A stretch of DNA of 64,000 bases from Aricia agestis (lineage: Eukaryota > Arthropoda > Insecta > Lepidoptera > Lycaenidae), in NCBI RefSeq assembly GCF_905147365.1, contig NC_056418.1:6261262-6325261 (forward strand), written 5' to 3'. This document shows, in pieces, positions 35,546 to 45,960 of the stretch (positions within the stretch are counted from its first letter, which is position 1; each line of letters starts with the position of its first letter). The notes below the pieces were generated by a model. It did not search any database. It had not been told where the DNA came from and worked only from the letters and a program-made list of their open reading frames with translations. The position numbers were made by a program, and so were the translations under genes.

Positions 35546-36710
35546 AAAAGTAACTTCTTTGAGTGCGGCCCATAAAATGGTGCGGCCTCGAAATCCTCGA
35601 ATTATGATTCGAAATACATTTCTTGCTTTATTCGAAATTTAAAATTAATAAAGTCCGCACACACTATCAAATGACATTCATAATAGGGAGGTCCATGGCG
35701 ATGATAGCGCTATATCGGATCAAATGCCGCGGAAACGGGACGCCGGAGATCGTTTAGCCGTTTATTACACCACTACGGCTAACATAAACAGCTTCTATAT
35801 AAAATTACTAGTGCAGCCACACTACGGTTTACTATGTACAAGTTGATTATGGGGCTAAAAATTTTTGCCGTGATTCTGCAATCTACATTTTGGGACATGG
35901 ACCAAAAATAATTACGAGTGATTACGTACGTTGTAGAATGGCTTGACATCGATTGTGAATATAATACACGGCTAAGCAGTCATGGTAATTCATCATCTAA
36001 CAACGTGGAAAGTGAAGAGGGGTCATTACGACATAAAGCTTTAGAAACGCTTTACACTTAATATAAAATTTTAACATTTTTCTTACTCAAGTGTCCTTTT
36101 AGAATGCTTGAAACTATTGCCATTTGCCAGCGCTCCAAGAGTACAACTACTAGGTTGGTGTGTCCGCAACCTTATGCTGAGGCTGTGAGAATATCGTAAA
36201 CAGTTACAATATAAAATTATTCGTTACTGTCATAATCGTAAAATATTGTGAATATAAAGTAATTTATTCGTGTATGGTGAAACTATTACGGTTTTACTGC
36301 AGGTGATATTGAAGCGTGGAGATGATACGAGTAAATAAGACAATTTGTAAGCAATACTATGTGGTATGACAATTTAAACTGTTCTAAAGAACAAATAAAA
36401 TAAAATGTGTTGTGACTTGTGTTTTTTTTCCTATTCAATACGATTTTAAGACGCTAACCGACATTTTTCGCGTGTTTGTGCGCTCAAAAGAATCCTGGAA
36501 CCGTACATTTTTTATCAATAAAAACCTTGAAATATCCTTTTTCGAGGTAGACACCGTAGTGTCACCCGTAGGTGGACCACGAACTTGTTATAACGAACGT
36601 CTTTGATAGCCTATGATCTAGGTCAATTATGCATGCGGCAATCATCGTTATCCATCATATCCAAACGTGGAGAGTGGCCTTAACTGTTTTATTCGCTAGT
36701 TGTGAGACAG
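35546..36710. other. Non-coding stretch, nothing recognised
   Basis: No gene or repeat that I can support. Confidence 0.35.
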
Positions 36711-37581
36711 TGACGTCACACGTGCATTTTACCGACAAGCCGTTGTTTCCACAACACAACGTTTTATGGGGTGATGTTGTTTGTGACATTACCAGACAAA
36801 AATGTATGATAGAAGCGAGAGACTAAAGTTTTGCATCAAATTCTATTTTATAATAGAATTAATGAAATAAGAGACGATTTTTATTTAGCGTAGGTACACT
36901 AAAAATGTTTTCTATATTATTTACTTTGATCATTTTTTAGTAACAAAGAACATTAGGGTTCTTTCACAAGACTTGTTTAAAGGATTTGATTAATCGTGTA
37001 AAAGGATCCTTTCAGAATTTTCCAGTCAGAGAAATTCATTCCTAAGCATGAGGCACGGGGCACCTATGGATTGTTCAAGCTATGTCAAGCTCAGTCGCCA
37101 GAATAAGATTTAACATTCGCAAGATCGCACAAACCATATTGACCTGACATAACCCGACTAAATAGTTAAATAAACCACGCCTTCTGATTATGAATTAATT
37201 TATCTGGCCAGTGCTCATGAAGTCATGTATCCGCCGCCATAATATTGTATTGTGGAAACCTATGTGACGTCATTAGGTCAAGCCAGTATACTGAGTTATA
37301 CTTCGGAACACGCGCCTAATAGTACATGTCGAAATATGTTTTTCGACGCACTTAACCAGATAAAGCCTTAGATTGAAAGCTTAAATATTGAAGATACACG
37401 CAACTTGTGAAATAAAATAAATTGGATATCTTGGGGAAAATCGCTCTACGCCCATGGGCGATACAGAATATTCCGTTAAACGCCGCGCGAGTCACGCGAA
37501 CTAACACAATTTGAAATTTATTTCCCGCCGCGCCTCAGACGACATATTGAATTGATGTGTGATTGAAGCTGTATGACGTCA
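36711..37581. promoter_or_regulatory. Candidate regulatory stretch with three perfect CRE sites
   Basis: TGACGTCA, the palindromic CREB/ATF site, occurs at 36711, 37265 and 37574. At 37521 TTTCCCGCC is an E2F-type consensus next to CpG-rich GCCGCGCC, and 37480-37500 is also CpG-rich. No repeat family covers these sites. No transcript start or coding exon is visible, so this is a motif-based guess. Confidence 0.3.
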
Positions 37582-37712
37582 TTTGTCGGCAACTTGCAAG
37601 CTGCTTAATGCAAACATGTATCGGTCTTTTTACGTATAGGGTACTATTATAATATATTCTGTGGTATAGGAAACGTGCAGGATTTATTGGTAGCAGTTAG
37701 TAAATAATAGTA

Positions 37713-37888
37713 AACGTGAGAGAGCCATGCTTCGGCACGAATGGGCCGGCTCGAGCGGAGAAATACCACGTTCTCACAGAAAACCGGCGTGAAACAGCGT
37801 TTACCGGAGGCCCAATCCCTTACCATATTCCCATCCCTACCCTCCCCTATAATTACCCTATTCCCTCTTAAAAGGCCGGCAACGCACC
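37713..37888 (+). mobile_element. SINE-A copy, left part, interrupted by nested insertions
   Basis: Starts AAACGTGAGAGAGCC, lacks the CTTGCGCTGTGTTTCGCCG segment, and breaks at GGCAACGCACC. Its continuation TGCAGCTCTTCTGATG is at 39257. Everything between is inserted. Confidence 0.85.
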
Positions 37889-38069
37889 TTTTTTTTTTTT
37901 TTTTTTTTTATTAAATAAGGGGGCAAACGAGCAAACGGGTCACCTGATGGAAAGCAACTTCCATCGCCCATGGACACTCGCAGCATCAGAAGAGCTGCAA
38001 GTACGTTGCCGACCTTTTAAGAGGGAATAGAGTAATAGGGGAGGGTAGGGGAAGGGAAGGGAAGGGAAC
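37889..38069 (-). mobile_element. 5'-truncated SINE-A inserted inverted in SINE-A
   Basis: 21 T residues, then the complement of the SINE-A 3' half (AAGGGGGCAAACGAGCAAAC...) through its pyrimidine tract, ending at GGGAAGGGAA. Poly-T plus 5' truncation is what a retroposed partial copy looks like. Confidence 0.85.
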
Positions 38070-38070
38070 C

Positions 38071-39264
38071 TGCAGCTCACAAGCGCTCGCCGTTACCAGG
38101 AAGTTGGGGAGGTTACCAGCGCCCCTCAAAATCGAGGATTGTGAGATCCCGTGGCGCAGGACGGCCAAGTACCTGGGCGTCACCATTGACCGCCGCCTGA
38201 ACATGAACGCCCAGTGCGACCAAGTCGTCGCTGGCGCTCGTGCCTGTCTCCGCAGCCTCTTCGCTGCCCCGCAGATCCCCATCAACATGCGGCTGGCGCT
38301 GTACAAGACGTACGTGCGATCCCGCCTGACATACGCGGCCCCTGCCTGGTACCAACTGCTGTCTGTGACGCGATGAGAGTTGCTCCAGCGGCGGCAGAAC
38401 AGGGTGCTGCGCCGCGTTGTCGCCGCGCCGTCGTACGTCCGCAACGCCACCATCGCCCGGGACCTCAGGATGGAGAGCGTAGAGAAATTTATCTCTAGGC
38501 TCTCCTCCAACCTCTTCAGGCGTGCTGATGCCGCGAGCCTGGTCGAGCTGGAGGACCTGGCTCCCTGGCACGCCCGCCCTCCTGACCGCCTGCTGCTCCC
38601 CCGTGACACCATCCCCACGGAGGAGGGGGAACTGCGCCGCCCACTGCAGCGCCCCCGAAGAGGAGGTGCCGTGCGGACGAGCGCCACAGCGCCCCGCACC
38701 ACTCCGGCAGCCGCACCTACGGATGCAGCCCCCCAACCAGCCCCCCCCCGCGCTGGGCACTTAAACCCCAGCGCGCCCACTATCTCTATGTGTAACACCA
38801 GGGGCCTGGCGAGTGGCAGCCCTATTGCCATTACCGCCGACCCCTCGGTGTCCTTTCCCCCCTGGCAATCAAAGCCAGGGCCCCGGGAAGTCTCTATCCC
38901 CCCTTTCTATTTTCCCAACTCGGTCTGGCTCACAGCGTGGTGGAAAGACGGCGCGCGTGGGAGTGGTCCCATACACGCAATCTCCGCCCCCGGGCGGGGA
39001 CCCTCGTGCACCGCCGGGACCCTACCTGTCCCGGCCGAGTTCGGCCCATAGCCGTAATACCCCCTGGTTTTTCCAGGCCCCTAGGTTTGCCCTGCGATAC
39101 CGCGGGGCTTTATCCACAAAAATAGTATTTTTCACGCATCAGGGCTGTAACCTGGTGCGTCTCTAATGGAACTTCACATGTAGAGGGGCTTAGCCCCTGG
39201 GCATGTTCCCCCACCCAGGTCCACCACCTAGGACCAGGTGTGAGAATACATAGCGGTGCAGCTC
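38071..39264 (+). pseudogene. 5'-truncated Jockey-like non-LTR retrotransposon with 8-bp TSD
   Basis: GC-rich insert in AT-rich surroundings. Its first ~640 bp encode the C-terminal part of a non-LTR RT ORF: KYLGVTIDRRLNM, LRLALYKTYVRS-type (here MRLALYKTYVRSRLTYAAP), LQRRQNRVLRRVVAAPSYVR and DLRMESVEKFISRL, all Jockey-clade hallmarks. An in-frame TGA at 38374-38376 interrupts it; the catalytic core, endonuclease and ORF1 are absent. The rest is a very GC-rich 3' UTR. TGCAGCTC at 38071-38078 and 39257-39264 is the target duplication. Long ORFs on the opposite strand are shadows of the GC bias. Confidence 0.85.
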
Positions 39265-39352
39265 TTCTGATGCTGTGTCCATGGGCGACGGAAGTTGCTT
39301 AACATCAGGTGACCCGTTTGCTCGTTTGCCCCCTTATTTCATAAAAAAAAAA
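39257..39352 (+). mobile_element. SINE-A copy, right part
   Basis: TGCAGCTCTTCTGATGCTG through GGTGACCCGTTTGCTCG to an A-tail completes the element begun at 37713. A small deletion (GCGAG) lies before TGTCCATGGG. Confidence 0.85.
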
Positions 39353-39793
39353 TTTAGTACAAGTTTTAGACTGGCGACCGCGACACCAATTTACAGCTTA
39401 TCGTATTCAGGAATGTCTACAACTTTCAAAATGAACGATCTCGGATCGAAAGTATTTTAACTGAAATATGATTTTTCTTAAAAACTTTGAGGAGAAACAA
39501 TAAAAAATATAAGTTGTTCATCTAGTAAATTACTCTTTGCTACGTGGCTTGGAAGAACTATGAAACTGTAATAAAGCTATGAGCTCCAAATTACTATTGT
39601 GAAGTAAAATAATCTCCCGGTTTATAGGCACAAAAAAACATGATAAAATAGTTTTCGAAGTGCCTATTATGAATTTTAATATCAAAAGCAAAAACAAGAT
39701 CGGCCAAGTACGAGTCGGTTTGGCAAAAGAAAGGTTCTGTAACTGTAAAAGGGCGTGTTGTTTAACAGCTTCATCTAGATCTGTATCCAAATC

Positions 39794-40103
39794 TGTATAT
39801 ACCATAAAGTTAATATACCTAGCGGAATAGAGCAACAATGTCGAGCTGTCAAACGTAACCGAAATTGGTTTCATCTGTGTGTAAAAATATGCGTACGTAT
39901 ACACTTACACAAGCATGATTGAACATGATTTCTATGAGATTAAATTGTCAACGTGCGGCATGTGCCGACTGGGCGTCAAAAAAGAGTGCTGCTGTCATGT
40001 ATCACACGTCTCTTTTTACGCAGTGTTACTGATAGTGACATCTCTCTTGCTTATGCCTTTGTTTCTCTATTCCGCTAGGTATATTAACTTTATGGTATAT
40101 ACA
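39794..40103. mobile_element. Element bounded by 39-nt inverted repeats
   Basis: TGTATATACCATAAAGTTAA... (39794-39832) and 40065-40103 are exact inverted repeats including CCTAGCGGAATAGAG. The 232-bp interior has no gene. A repeat-R-like fragment (CGGCCAAGTACGAGTCGG) lies upstream at about 39702. Confidence 0.75.
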
Positions 40104-40256
40104 TTATACGTATTCCTTTTGCGTGCGACCTGTCAACATTTTTGAAATGCCTGAGGTCGACCAGGATCCCGGACAGGGTTTGACAGCTCAGTTTTTAGCT
40201 ACATTATGATTTTTATAAGATTTTACCAGATTCTTAGTGGAATGATGTTAATTCAC

Positions 40257-40286
40257 AATTTAAATCATATAGTTTATGAAATACTA

Positions 40287-40326
<40 letters not shown>

Positions 40327-40365
40327 AATAGTATTTCATAAACTATATGATTTAAATTTAATTTT

Positions 40366-40438
<73 letters not shown>
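40257..40438. repeat. 34-bp perfect hairpin around (TA)n plus a second long TA tract
   Basis: 40257-40290 and 40325-40358 are perfectly complementary; the 34-nt loop is TA repeats. A second tract of about 70 bp of TA follows (40368-40438). Cruciform-prone and likely length-variable. Confidence 0.9.
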
Positions 40439-40439
<1 letters not shown>

Positions 40440-40442
<3 letters not shown>

Positions 40443-41075
40443 TATTTTTTTTTTTAATTATTTGTTGTGAAAGCTACAAAGGGAATCTAGAGTCGTACTA
40501 GATGTTGCCCTCAGATTTACGCACAGATTGTCATATTCTGAAACGGGGACAATACATTTTCATTGTATTTTGAGAACTATCCGACATAGCACATCCTATC
40601 CCGTAATTAAAAATATACACAATATTAAATAATGATTAAAGCACGTAGAATTTTCTTTGTGAACCTGTTACTTTGGCTGTGTATTTTTTTGTAAAAAAAA
40701 AAACAATTCTATATATTGCACTGTACTGTATATTGTATATGTGCTGAACATTCTGGTTCCATTTTCATCCATCGGTGTGGAACCCTAAAAATTGATACCG
40801 GTATTACGATAGGCACGGTTTGCCGCAAAAGTTGGGACCGCAAAACTTTGCACAATATCGTCAGAAATAAAGCATCTTTCAAATTTATTACAGGTACTCC
40901 GTTTAGAGTTTGTCCCGAGAACAAAGTGGTAGCCTGTTTAAGCTTTTATTACCTCCATGAAGTTCGCTTTCAGTTCAGTCACTTACTTTCATAGTTAAGT
41001 TTTATGCTAAATGCGAAATCTGTTTTAAATAGACAATAAAATCTTTTGTTTTTATTGTACCTAGTCGTGATTTTA
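40440..41075. other. Non-coding stretch, nothing recognised
   Basis: GTGGAACCCTAAAAATTG at 40778 may be a reversed repeat-R end. Otherwise nothing. Confidence 0.35.
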
Positions 41076-41079
41076 TTAA

Positions 41080-41917
41080 GAGGAGTCCATATCGCCGTTT
41101 ATCCATATTCCATACAAACGTTGTCCCCTGTTCCTCCCTGGATAATGCCGGTAGAGTTATGATTTTTTTCCTGAATATCTATGGCCACTATAAGCATGTC
41201 CCTATGTTTTATTTTTTTTCATGATTTTATTATTAAAAAAGATAGGAACGTCGAAAAACCCAAAAAAATAGCCAGATTTTATTCTGTGTTCAAACACGCA
41301 GAAAACAAAACTGGCTAGAATATACAAAAAAAAAACAGAAACACAGCTCAAGCCTTGCTTTAATTCTTAATGAAAAAAGTACTTAAATCGGTTAAGTTTT
41401 GGAGAAGGAATCAGCGGACAACGAATCGAAGATTTTCTGTTCTTTTATTAGAACTTTTGTCGTGTTGTCTCTATCGCGCTCTGCGGTGGGAGACTTGAGA
41501 TTGGTGAGACAGCAATACATTTTCAAATACTTTATACAATAATTTATTTTATACGTGGGAGAGCCATGCTTCGGCACGAATGGGCCGGCTCGACCGGATA
41601 AATACCACGTTCTCACAGAAAACCGGCGTGAAACAGCGCTTGCGCTGTGTTTCGCCGAGTGAGTGAGTTTACCGGAGGTCCGATCCCCTAACCCCTACCC
41701 TATTTCCTTCCCTACCCTCAACTATTCCCTTCCCTTCCCTTCCCTACCCTCCCCTATTACCCTATTCCCCTTAAAATGCCGGCAACGCACTTGCAGCTCT
41801 TCTGATGCTGCGAGTGTCCATGAGCGACGGAAGTTGCTTTCCATCAGGTGACCCGTTTGTTCGTTTGCGCCCTTATTTCATAAAAAAAAAACCTATTCTC
41901 ACCCTTGGTGTATCCTC
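41080..41917. mobile_element. TTAA-flanked MITE, second copy, interrupted by SINE-A
   Basis: Inverted relative to 33843-34316 and flanked by TTAA (41076-41079, 41918-41921). It shares GTTGTCCCCTGTTCCTCCCT, CAGATTTTATTCTGTGTTC and CTTGGTGTATCCTC. SINE-A lies at 41552-41890 near its right end. Confidence 0.75.
41552..41890 (+). mobile_element. SINE-A copy, full length, inside the TTAA MITE
   Basis: All family blocks are present with an A-tail. The other MITE copy lacks it at the corresponding place, so this SINE landed later. Confidence 0.88.
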
Positions 41918-42009
41918 TTAATACTGAAAAGCAGCATTGGTAAAAAGTATATTTGAAACTAGTTGACGTCCGCAAGATTTATTCACGACCAAAATTATCC
42001 TGCGTATGT

Positions 42010-42158
42010 AGCCAAGATTTTTTCGTTATCGCTTCGTTAAAGAATCACCAATCAAAATGTATGGAGTTGACATAAGCGTGACTTAATCTCACATTGACGT
42101 TCGACTCGTCTTATGTCAATTCCATAAATTTTGATTGACGATTCCATAAATCTTGGCT
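42010..42158. mobile_element. MITE-F copy 2 (AGCCAAGATTT ends)
   Basis: AGCCAAGATTT and AAATCTTGGCT form the termini. Inside, CAATCAAAATGTATGGAGTTGACATAAG-type arms pair. Same family as 15023-15182. Confidence 0.75.
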
Positions 42159-42861
42159 CACCCCCCTGATTACTTTCCGTCTTTTAAAGTACCTTCATAC
42201 TTCAGTTTCTTCTAAATCGTTGGAGCGGATTACCAAAGCGTGAAGAGGTAACAGACAGACAGACAGATCGCCCATGACTATTAACAATGTCAGTTGTCAT
42301 TTTTTTTTTATTTCATAAAATATGTCCTTATAACCAAGGCTATCATGAGCTGAAAAGAAAAAATCTATATTATGCGTAGTTTTTGAAATAGCCACATTAA
42401 AAATGTCGTATATTATGAAGATAGCCCGCTAACAATGTCGGATAGTCACTACCTACGTTATTAACGGAACGCGGAAGCGAGTAAGAGCGCACGATGTGCC
42501 ACCTCCGACTATGTTAACGGAGGGAATGGACGTCGCGCTGTCACTTGTTTTTTTGCTACCGTAGTTATATTTTTTTACTTTTCGACGCCATTTTCAATGT
42601 CTACAAGATCAGCACGGCCAATTAAAACTTGGTACTCAACGAAATGAAGAAATATATAGTAAAAGGCAAAAAATGCTGATGGTAATATTATGTCCAAAGC
42701 TAACGCTAGTGCGGAAAATGGTATTTACTATTCTTTATAATATTTTTTAAATAGTATAGCTTATGTTTTATTGCTTTAGATTTGATTATGAGATGAATTC
42801 TTAACTTCATCAACATTAATTTATCGTAGGTAACTTAAAATTTTAGGATACATCCTAAAAT

Positions 42862-42913
42862 ACACATTTGAAAAATTGGATGTGGTACACCACATCCAAT
42901 TTTTCAAATGTGT
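42862..42913. repeat. 24-bp perfect hairpin
   Basis: 42862-42885 pairs exactly with 42890-42913, loop TACA. It immediately precedes a TGTCGGTAGTACCAC motif. Confidence 0.9.
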
Positions 42914-43513
42914 AAAATGTCGGTAGTACCACATACGACATTTTTAATCGGTTTTATAAATGGTTAAATTGTCGGTAGTGCCACTTCTGACATTGTTATG
43001 TGGATTTATAAATTGGTAAAATGTCGGTTGTACTAAATCATAATCATTTCATTTACTTCTCTTATTGATTAAATGGCGCTTGTAGTTTGTACCATATCTG
43101 TCGTTGCTTACCGACTTTTAAGAAATTTCAGAAGGCTTTAAAATGGGTAATTTTTGTGCGAAAATTAGGTTTTTGTTGGCACATGTCATACATAATGAAT
43201 TGATATAATTATTTATTAATAATCGTATTTTTCAGGGTTTTGCGATTTGGTGACTAGTAGCCGCAATAAAGCCTTTCTTGGCATTTTGCTATTAAGCAGG
43301 TAGGCAACAAACATAAAGATTTACTCAAATTATGTAAAAGTGACATAATTCCCAAAAATAATATCTAAAATGCTATTTAAAATACCATAATGGATCAGAG
43401 AAAATATCGGATATAAGAAGACTGATTTTGAAGAATTAATCTAATAAATACTAATCTCAATTTTTCATGTAAACAAAGGCTGTGGTGGTACGTTAGTGTC
43501 CTAAAATGTAGAA

Positions 43514-43811
43514 ATTTTTAAGAACTACTTGACTCCGCGAACTTCGTTTCATGGGCCTGCAAAAGAGTCAGTCCTTCGTCAGTACTTTCTGTATTCCCCA
43601 CACATTTAGGCACTATCATCTCTCCAGCATATTTGGAAGATCTAGATGAGATCGATAGCCGGTCGTTCGACTTGCAAATATAATATTTTCCATCACACAT
43701 TTGTGGTAGCCGCCGCCGTAGCCGCGTCGGTGCGGGCGCCTTATTTTGAGCTTTAATCAAACTGTCCTTACTTCTAAAATATTTGGCCCATGGTAATAAT
43801 TTAAAGGTCAA
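43514..43811 (-). other. Candidate captured host exon or gene fragment (97 codons open)
   Basis: This minus-strand reading frame is the only non-transposon one in the window that looks protein-like to me: balanced composition, few low-complexity runs, higher GC than its flanks, with stretches such as APTRLRRRLPQMCDGKYYIC and SRSSKYAGEMIVPKCVGNTE. It has no ATG start in the open part. TATTTTAG directly before AAGTAAGGACAG at about 43772 could be a splice acceptor. It ends with a run of serines and TAA. I recognise no domain. It lies between the TGTCGG motif clusters, so capture by a transposon is a reasonable guess; a chance ORF remains possible. Confidence 0.3.
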
Positions 43812-44220
43812 TTCTATTTTTCACATAATTCCAATTAATATTTTGATATTTATGTAGGTAAAGATTAATAACGAATATGCAAAAAAAGTCACGCTAGGAG
43901 ATGATTTGAAGTAAATTTTTCAATGAAAGTAATGGTTATTATTCGTTAACCATAAAAGATAGACATAAGTTGTCCCGGGCTTTTTTGTAGATAATGATGA
44001 GTAATATAAAGATGTATAACATTATTTTGATGTATCATCAGTATTTTTCGTAGCGGAAGCGAAATAATGAAATTTTTGGCAAATTTTTACCACTTTGGGT
44101 TATATTTTTGGTATTTTCTGTAGGATCCCTAATATTTTTCAGAATAATACATAGCCTGTGTTCTTTGCAAATGATATAGCTTTCCAAAAGTAAAAGAATT
44201 TTTAAAATTAGTTCAGTAGT

Positions 44221-44269
44221 TATGTTTGTTTGTATTGAATGGGCTCACCATTCAATACAAACAAACATA
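44221..44269. repeat. 22-bp perfect hairpin
   Basis: 44221-44242 pairs exactly with 44248-44269 around the loop GCTCA. Confidence 0.88.
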
Positions 44270-44559
44270 CTAATAAAACTTTAATTTTCCGAATTATTTA
44301 CATCATAACAAATGTTTTGTATTTTCATACGTACATTGTTTTTACGTTTTATTTGACAGAAGTCCATAAAAATATTTTTTTCTTTAAATTGTTGTCGTTT
44401 TTGTTGGTAATTTCTACATGCGACATATTTTTAAATTAACAGTTACCACTTAACAATGACGTATAAATGCCACTTCCGACAAGCAATTATCGATTTTCTA
44501 CAAGCAACAATGTCGGTTCTAGCACTTCCGACAAATAAGCAAGCAATTTTTGGAATTAT

Positions 44560-44594
44560 TTATATAGCAAAACAACATTTGCCGGGTCAGCTAG
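44560..44594 (+). mobile_element. Helitron 3' terminus, plus strand
   Basis: CAAAACAACATTTGCCGGGTC followed by AGCTAG-T is a characteristic Helitron 3' end. I could not locate its 5' TC start; it may enclose part or all of the TGTCGG block. Confidence 0.6.
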
Positions 44595-44646
44595 TAATAA
44601 TATAATATTGAGAAGTATCGCCTTTTAGGCAAGACGTTTTCTTTCA

Positions 44647-44781
44647 CGCTTCTTTATAGAATCGCCGATCAAAATGTGTGGAATTGACATAAGCGTTCGC
44701 TGATATGAAGTTGACGTTCGACTCGAGTAATATCAATTTCAAACATATTCGATCGGTGATTGATGATTCTTTATAGAAGCG
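44647..44781. mobile_element. MITE-F copy 3 (CGCTTCTTTATAGAATCG ends)
   Basis: CGCTTCTTTATAGAATCGCC pairs with GATTCTTTATAGAAGCG. Inner arms GGAATTGACATAAGC and related sequence are diverged from copies 1 and 2. Confidence 0.7.
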
Positions 44782-44782
44782 A

Positions 44783-45187
44783 CTAGCTGTCCCGGCAAAC
44801 GTTGTTTTGCCATAAAATGATTTTCCCTGTTTTCCTGCTTTTCTCTTGAAATTTTTCTGAATTTTTTTAAGACCTCACGGAGCCCGAGACCTTTCCAACA
44901 AATGCTATACCGTATAAATAGCGTCAGGAAGAAAAACCCGACCTATTTTTATATATGAACGAGCTTTTGCCCGCGGCTGCGCTCGTGTTAAGAAGTATTA
45001 TTTTAAACAAACTTTCATCCCCTATTTTAACCCCTTGGGGTTGGAATTTATCAAAATCCTTTCTAAGCGGATGCCTACGTCATAACATCTACCTGCATGC
45101 CAAATTTCAGCCAGATCCGTCCAGTGGTTTGGGATGTGCATTGATAGATCACCATGTCAGTCATCTTTGAGTTTTATATATACAAGA
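44783..45187 (-). mobile_element. Non-autonomous Helitron, minus strand
   Basis: In reverse it begins TCTTGTATATATAAAACTCA, carries CCAAACCACTGGACGGATCT and GGGGTTAAAATAGGGG, and ends GTTTGCCGGGACAGCTAG. No coding capacity. Confidence 0.75.
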
Positions 45188-45552
45188 CAAAGAAAGTGTC
45201 TGGGCTACAGGCCCTGGAACTCTTTATCAAAGTCAAATTGAGTAGCCACAGTGCTGGACAGAGTAATATGAGAAGTATTGTGAGGACTGAGGGGATAGTG
45301 CATTACCGTGTCTGAACTAACTTCAATTGCACTAGCACCATATTTATCTGACGATGAAAGCGTCCATTAGCTACTCCAGAATAGACGTGCACTTAAGGTA
45401 AGGGTATTGATTTTTGACTTCTTCGATTTTGAGAGTATTTTGAATTTAAAATCATGCATTTTTTAAGGCCAAAGAACAACTATCTACTTGCTTTAATTAC
45501 GTAAGCAAAAAAACATTTTTTTAATTTCTGCATTTATTTATGAACTACGGTC

Positions 45553-45800
45553 TGTTAGTGGAAACACTGTTATCCTTGAAACCATCAAATGAGCCCGTCA
45601 AAATGATCAATTTTTCTATGAGAACAATAATGGGAACTAAAAAAATGCCGTCTTCATACCCATACGGATGCCCGGATCGGCAATTTGTATGGGTATGAAG
45701 ACGGATTTTTTTGAGTTCCCATCATTTTTCTCATAGAAAAAGTTGTTCATTTTGACGGGCTCATTTGATGGTTTCAAGGTTAACGGTGTTTACACTAACA
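45553..45800. mobile_element. 248-bp near-perfect palindromic MITE
   Basis: TGTTAGTGGAAACACTGTTA to TAACGGTGTTTACACTAACA, with arms of about 110 bp including GAGCCCGTCAAAATGA and CGTCTTCATACCCATA that pair almost fully. No coding capacity. Confidence 0.85.
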
Positions 45801-45814
45801 TCTTGTAAATTTGT

Positions 45815-45960
45815 TCTCATCTTGATGGGATGGGAAAATGTAAGTTTTTCGGGATTGTTGCATACTGTTTTCCAGGACTCAAAATATTTCCATACCAAAT
45901 TTCTTAAAAATTCAGTTCAGCAGTTTTATCGGGAAGAGGTAACAAACAGACATTTTCGCA
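45815..45960 (-). repeat. Helitron-like 5' fragment, minus strand
   Basis: TTCCAGGACTCAAAATATTTCC, CATACCAAATTTCTT and GGGAAGAGGTAACAAACAGACA are the reversed landmarks also seen at 32372 and 59969. Confidence 0.5.

Larger units (their letters stand above)
42282..44550. repeat. Dispersed TGTCGG...CCGACA palindromic motif block
   Basis: A ~30-bp motif of the form AAAATGTCGGTAGTACCAC followed by TCCGACATTGTTAA-like sequence recurs, whole or as half-sites, at about 42282, 42391, 42432, 42495, 42915, 42967, 43019, 44449 and 44506. It sits in three clusters, near the left end, centre and right end of a 2.3-kb block. Sub-terminal clusters of short inverted motifs are known from DNA transposons. 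No transposase ORF is seen. The element type and true ends are unknown. Confidence 0.5.

Noticed and set aside
35336..35575. 79-residue ORF
   Set aside because: Lies within the arms of a palindromic MITE.
37986..38831. 281-codon and overlapping 215-codon open frames on the minus strand
   Set aside because: They are antisense to the GC-rich Jockey-like RT tail; the plus strand carries recognisable RT blocks. Arg/Ala/Gly-rich shadow frames.
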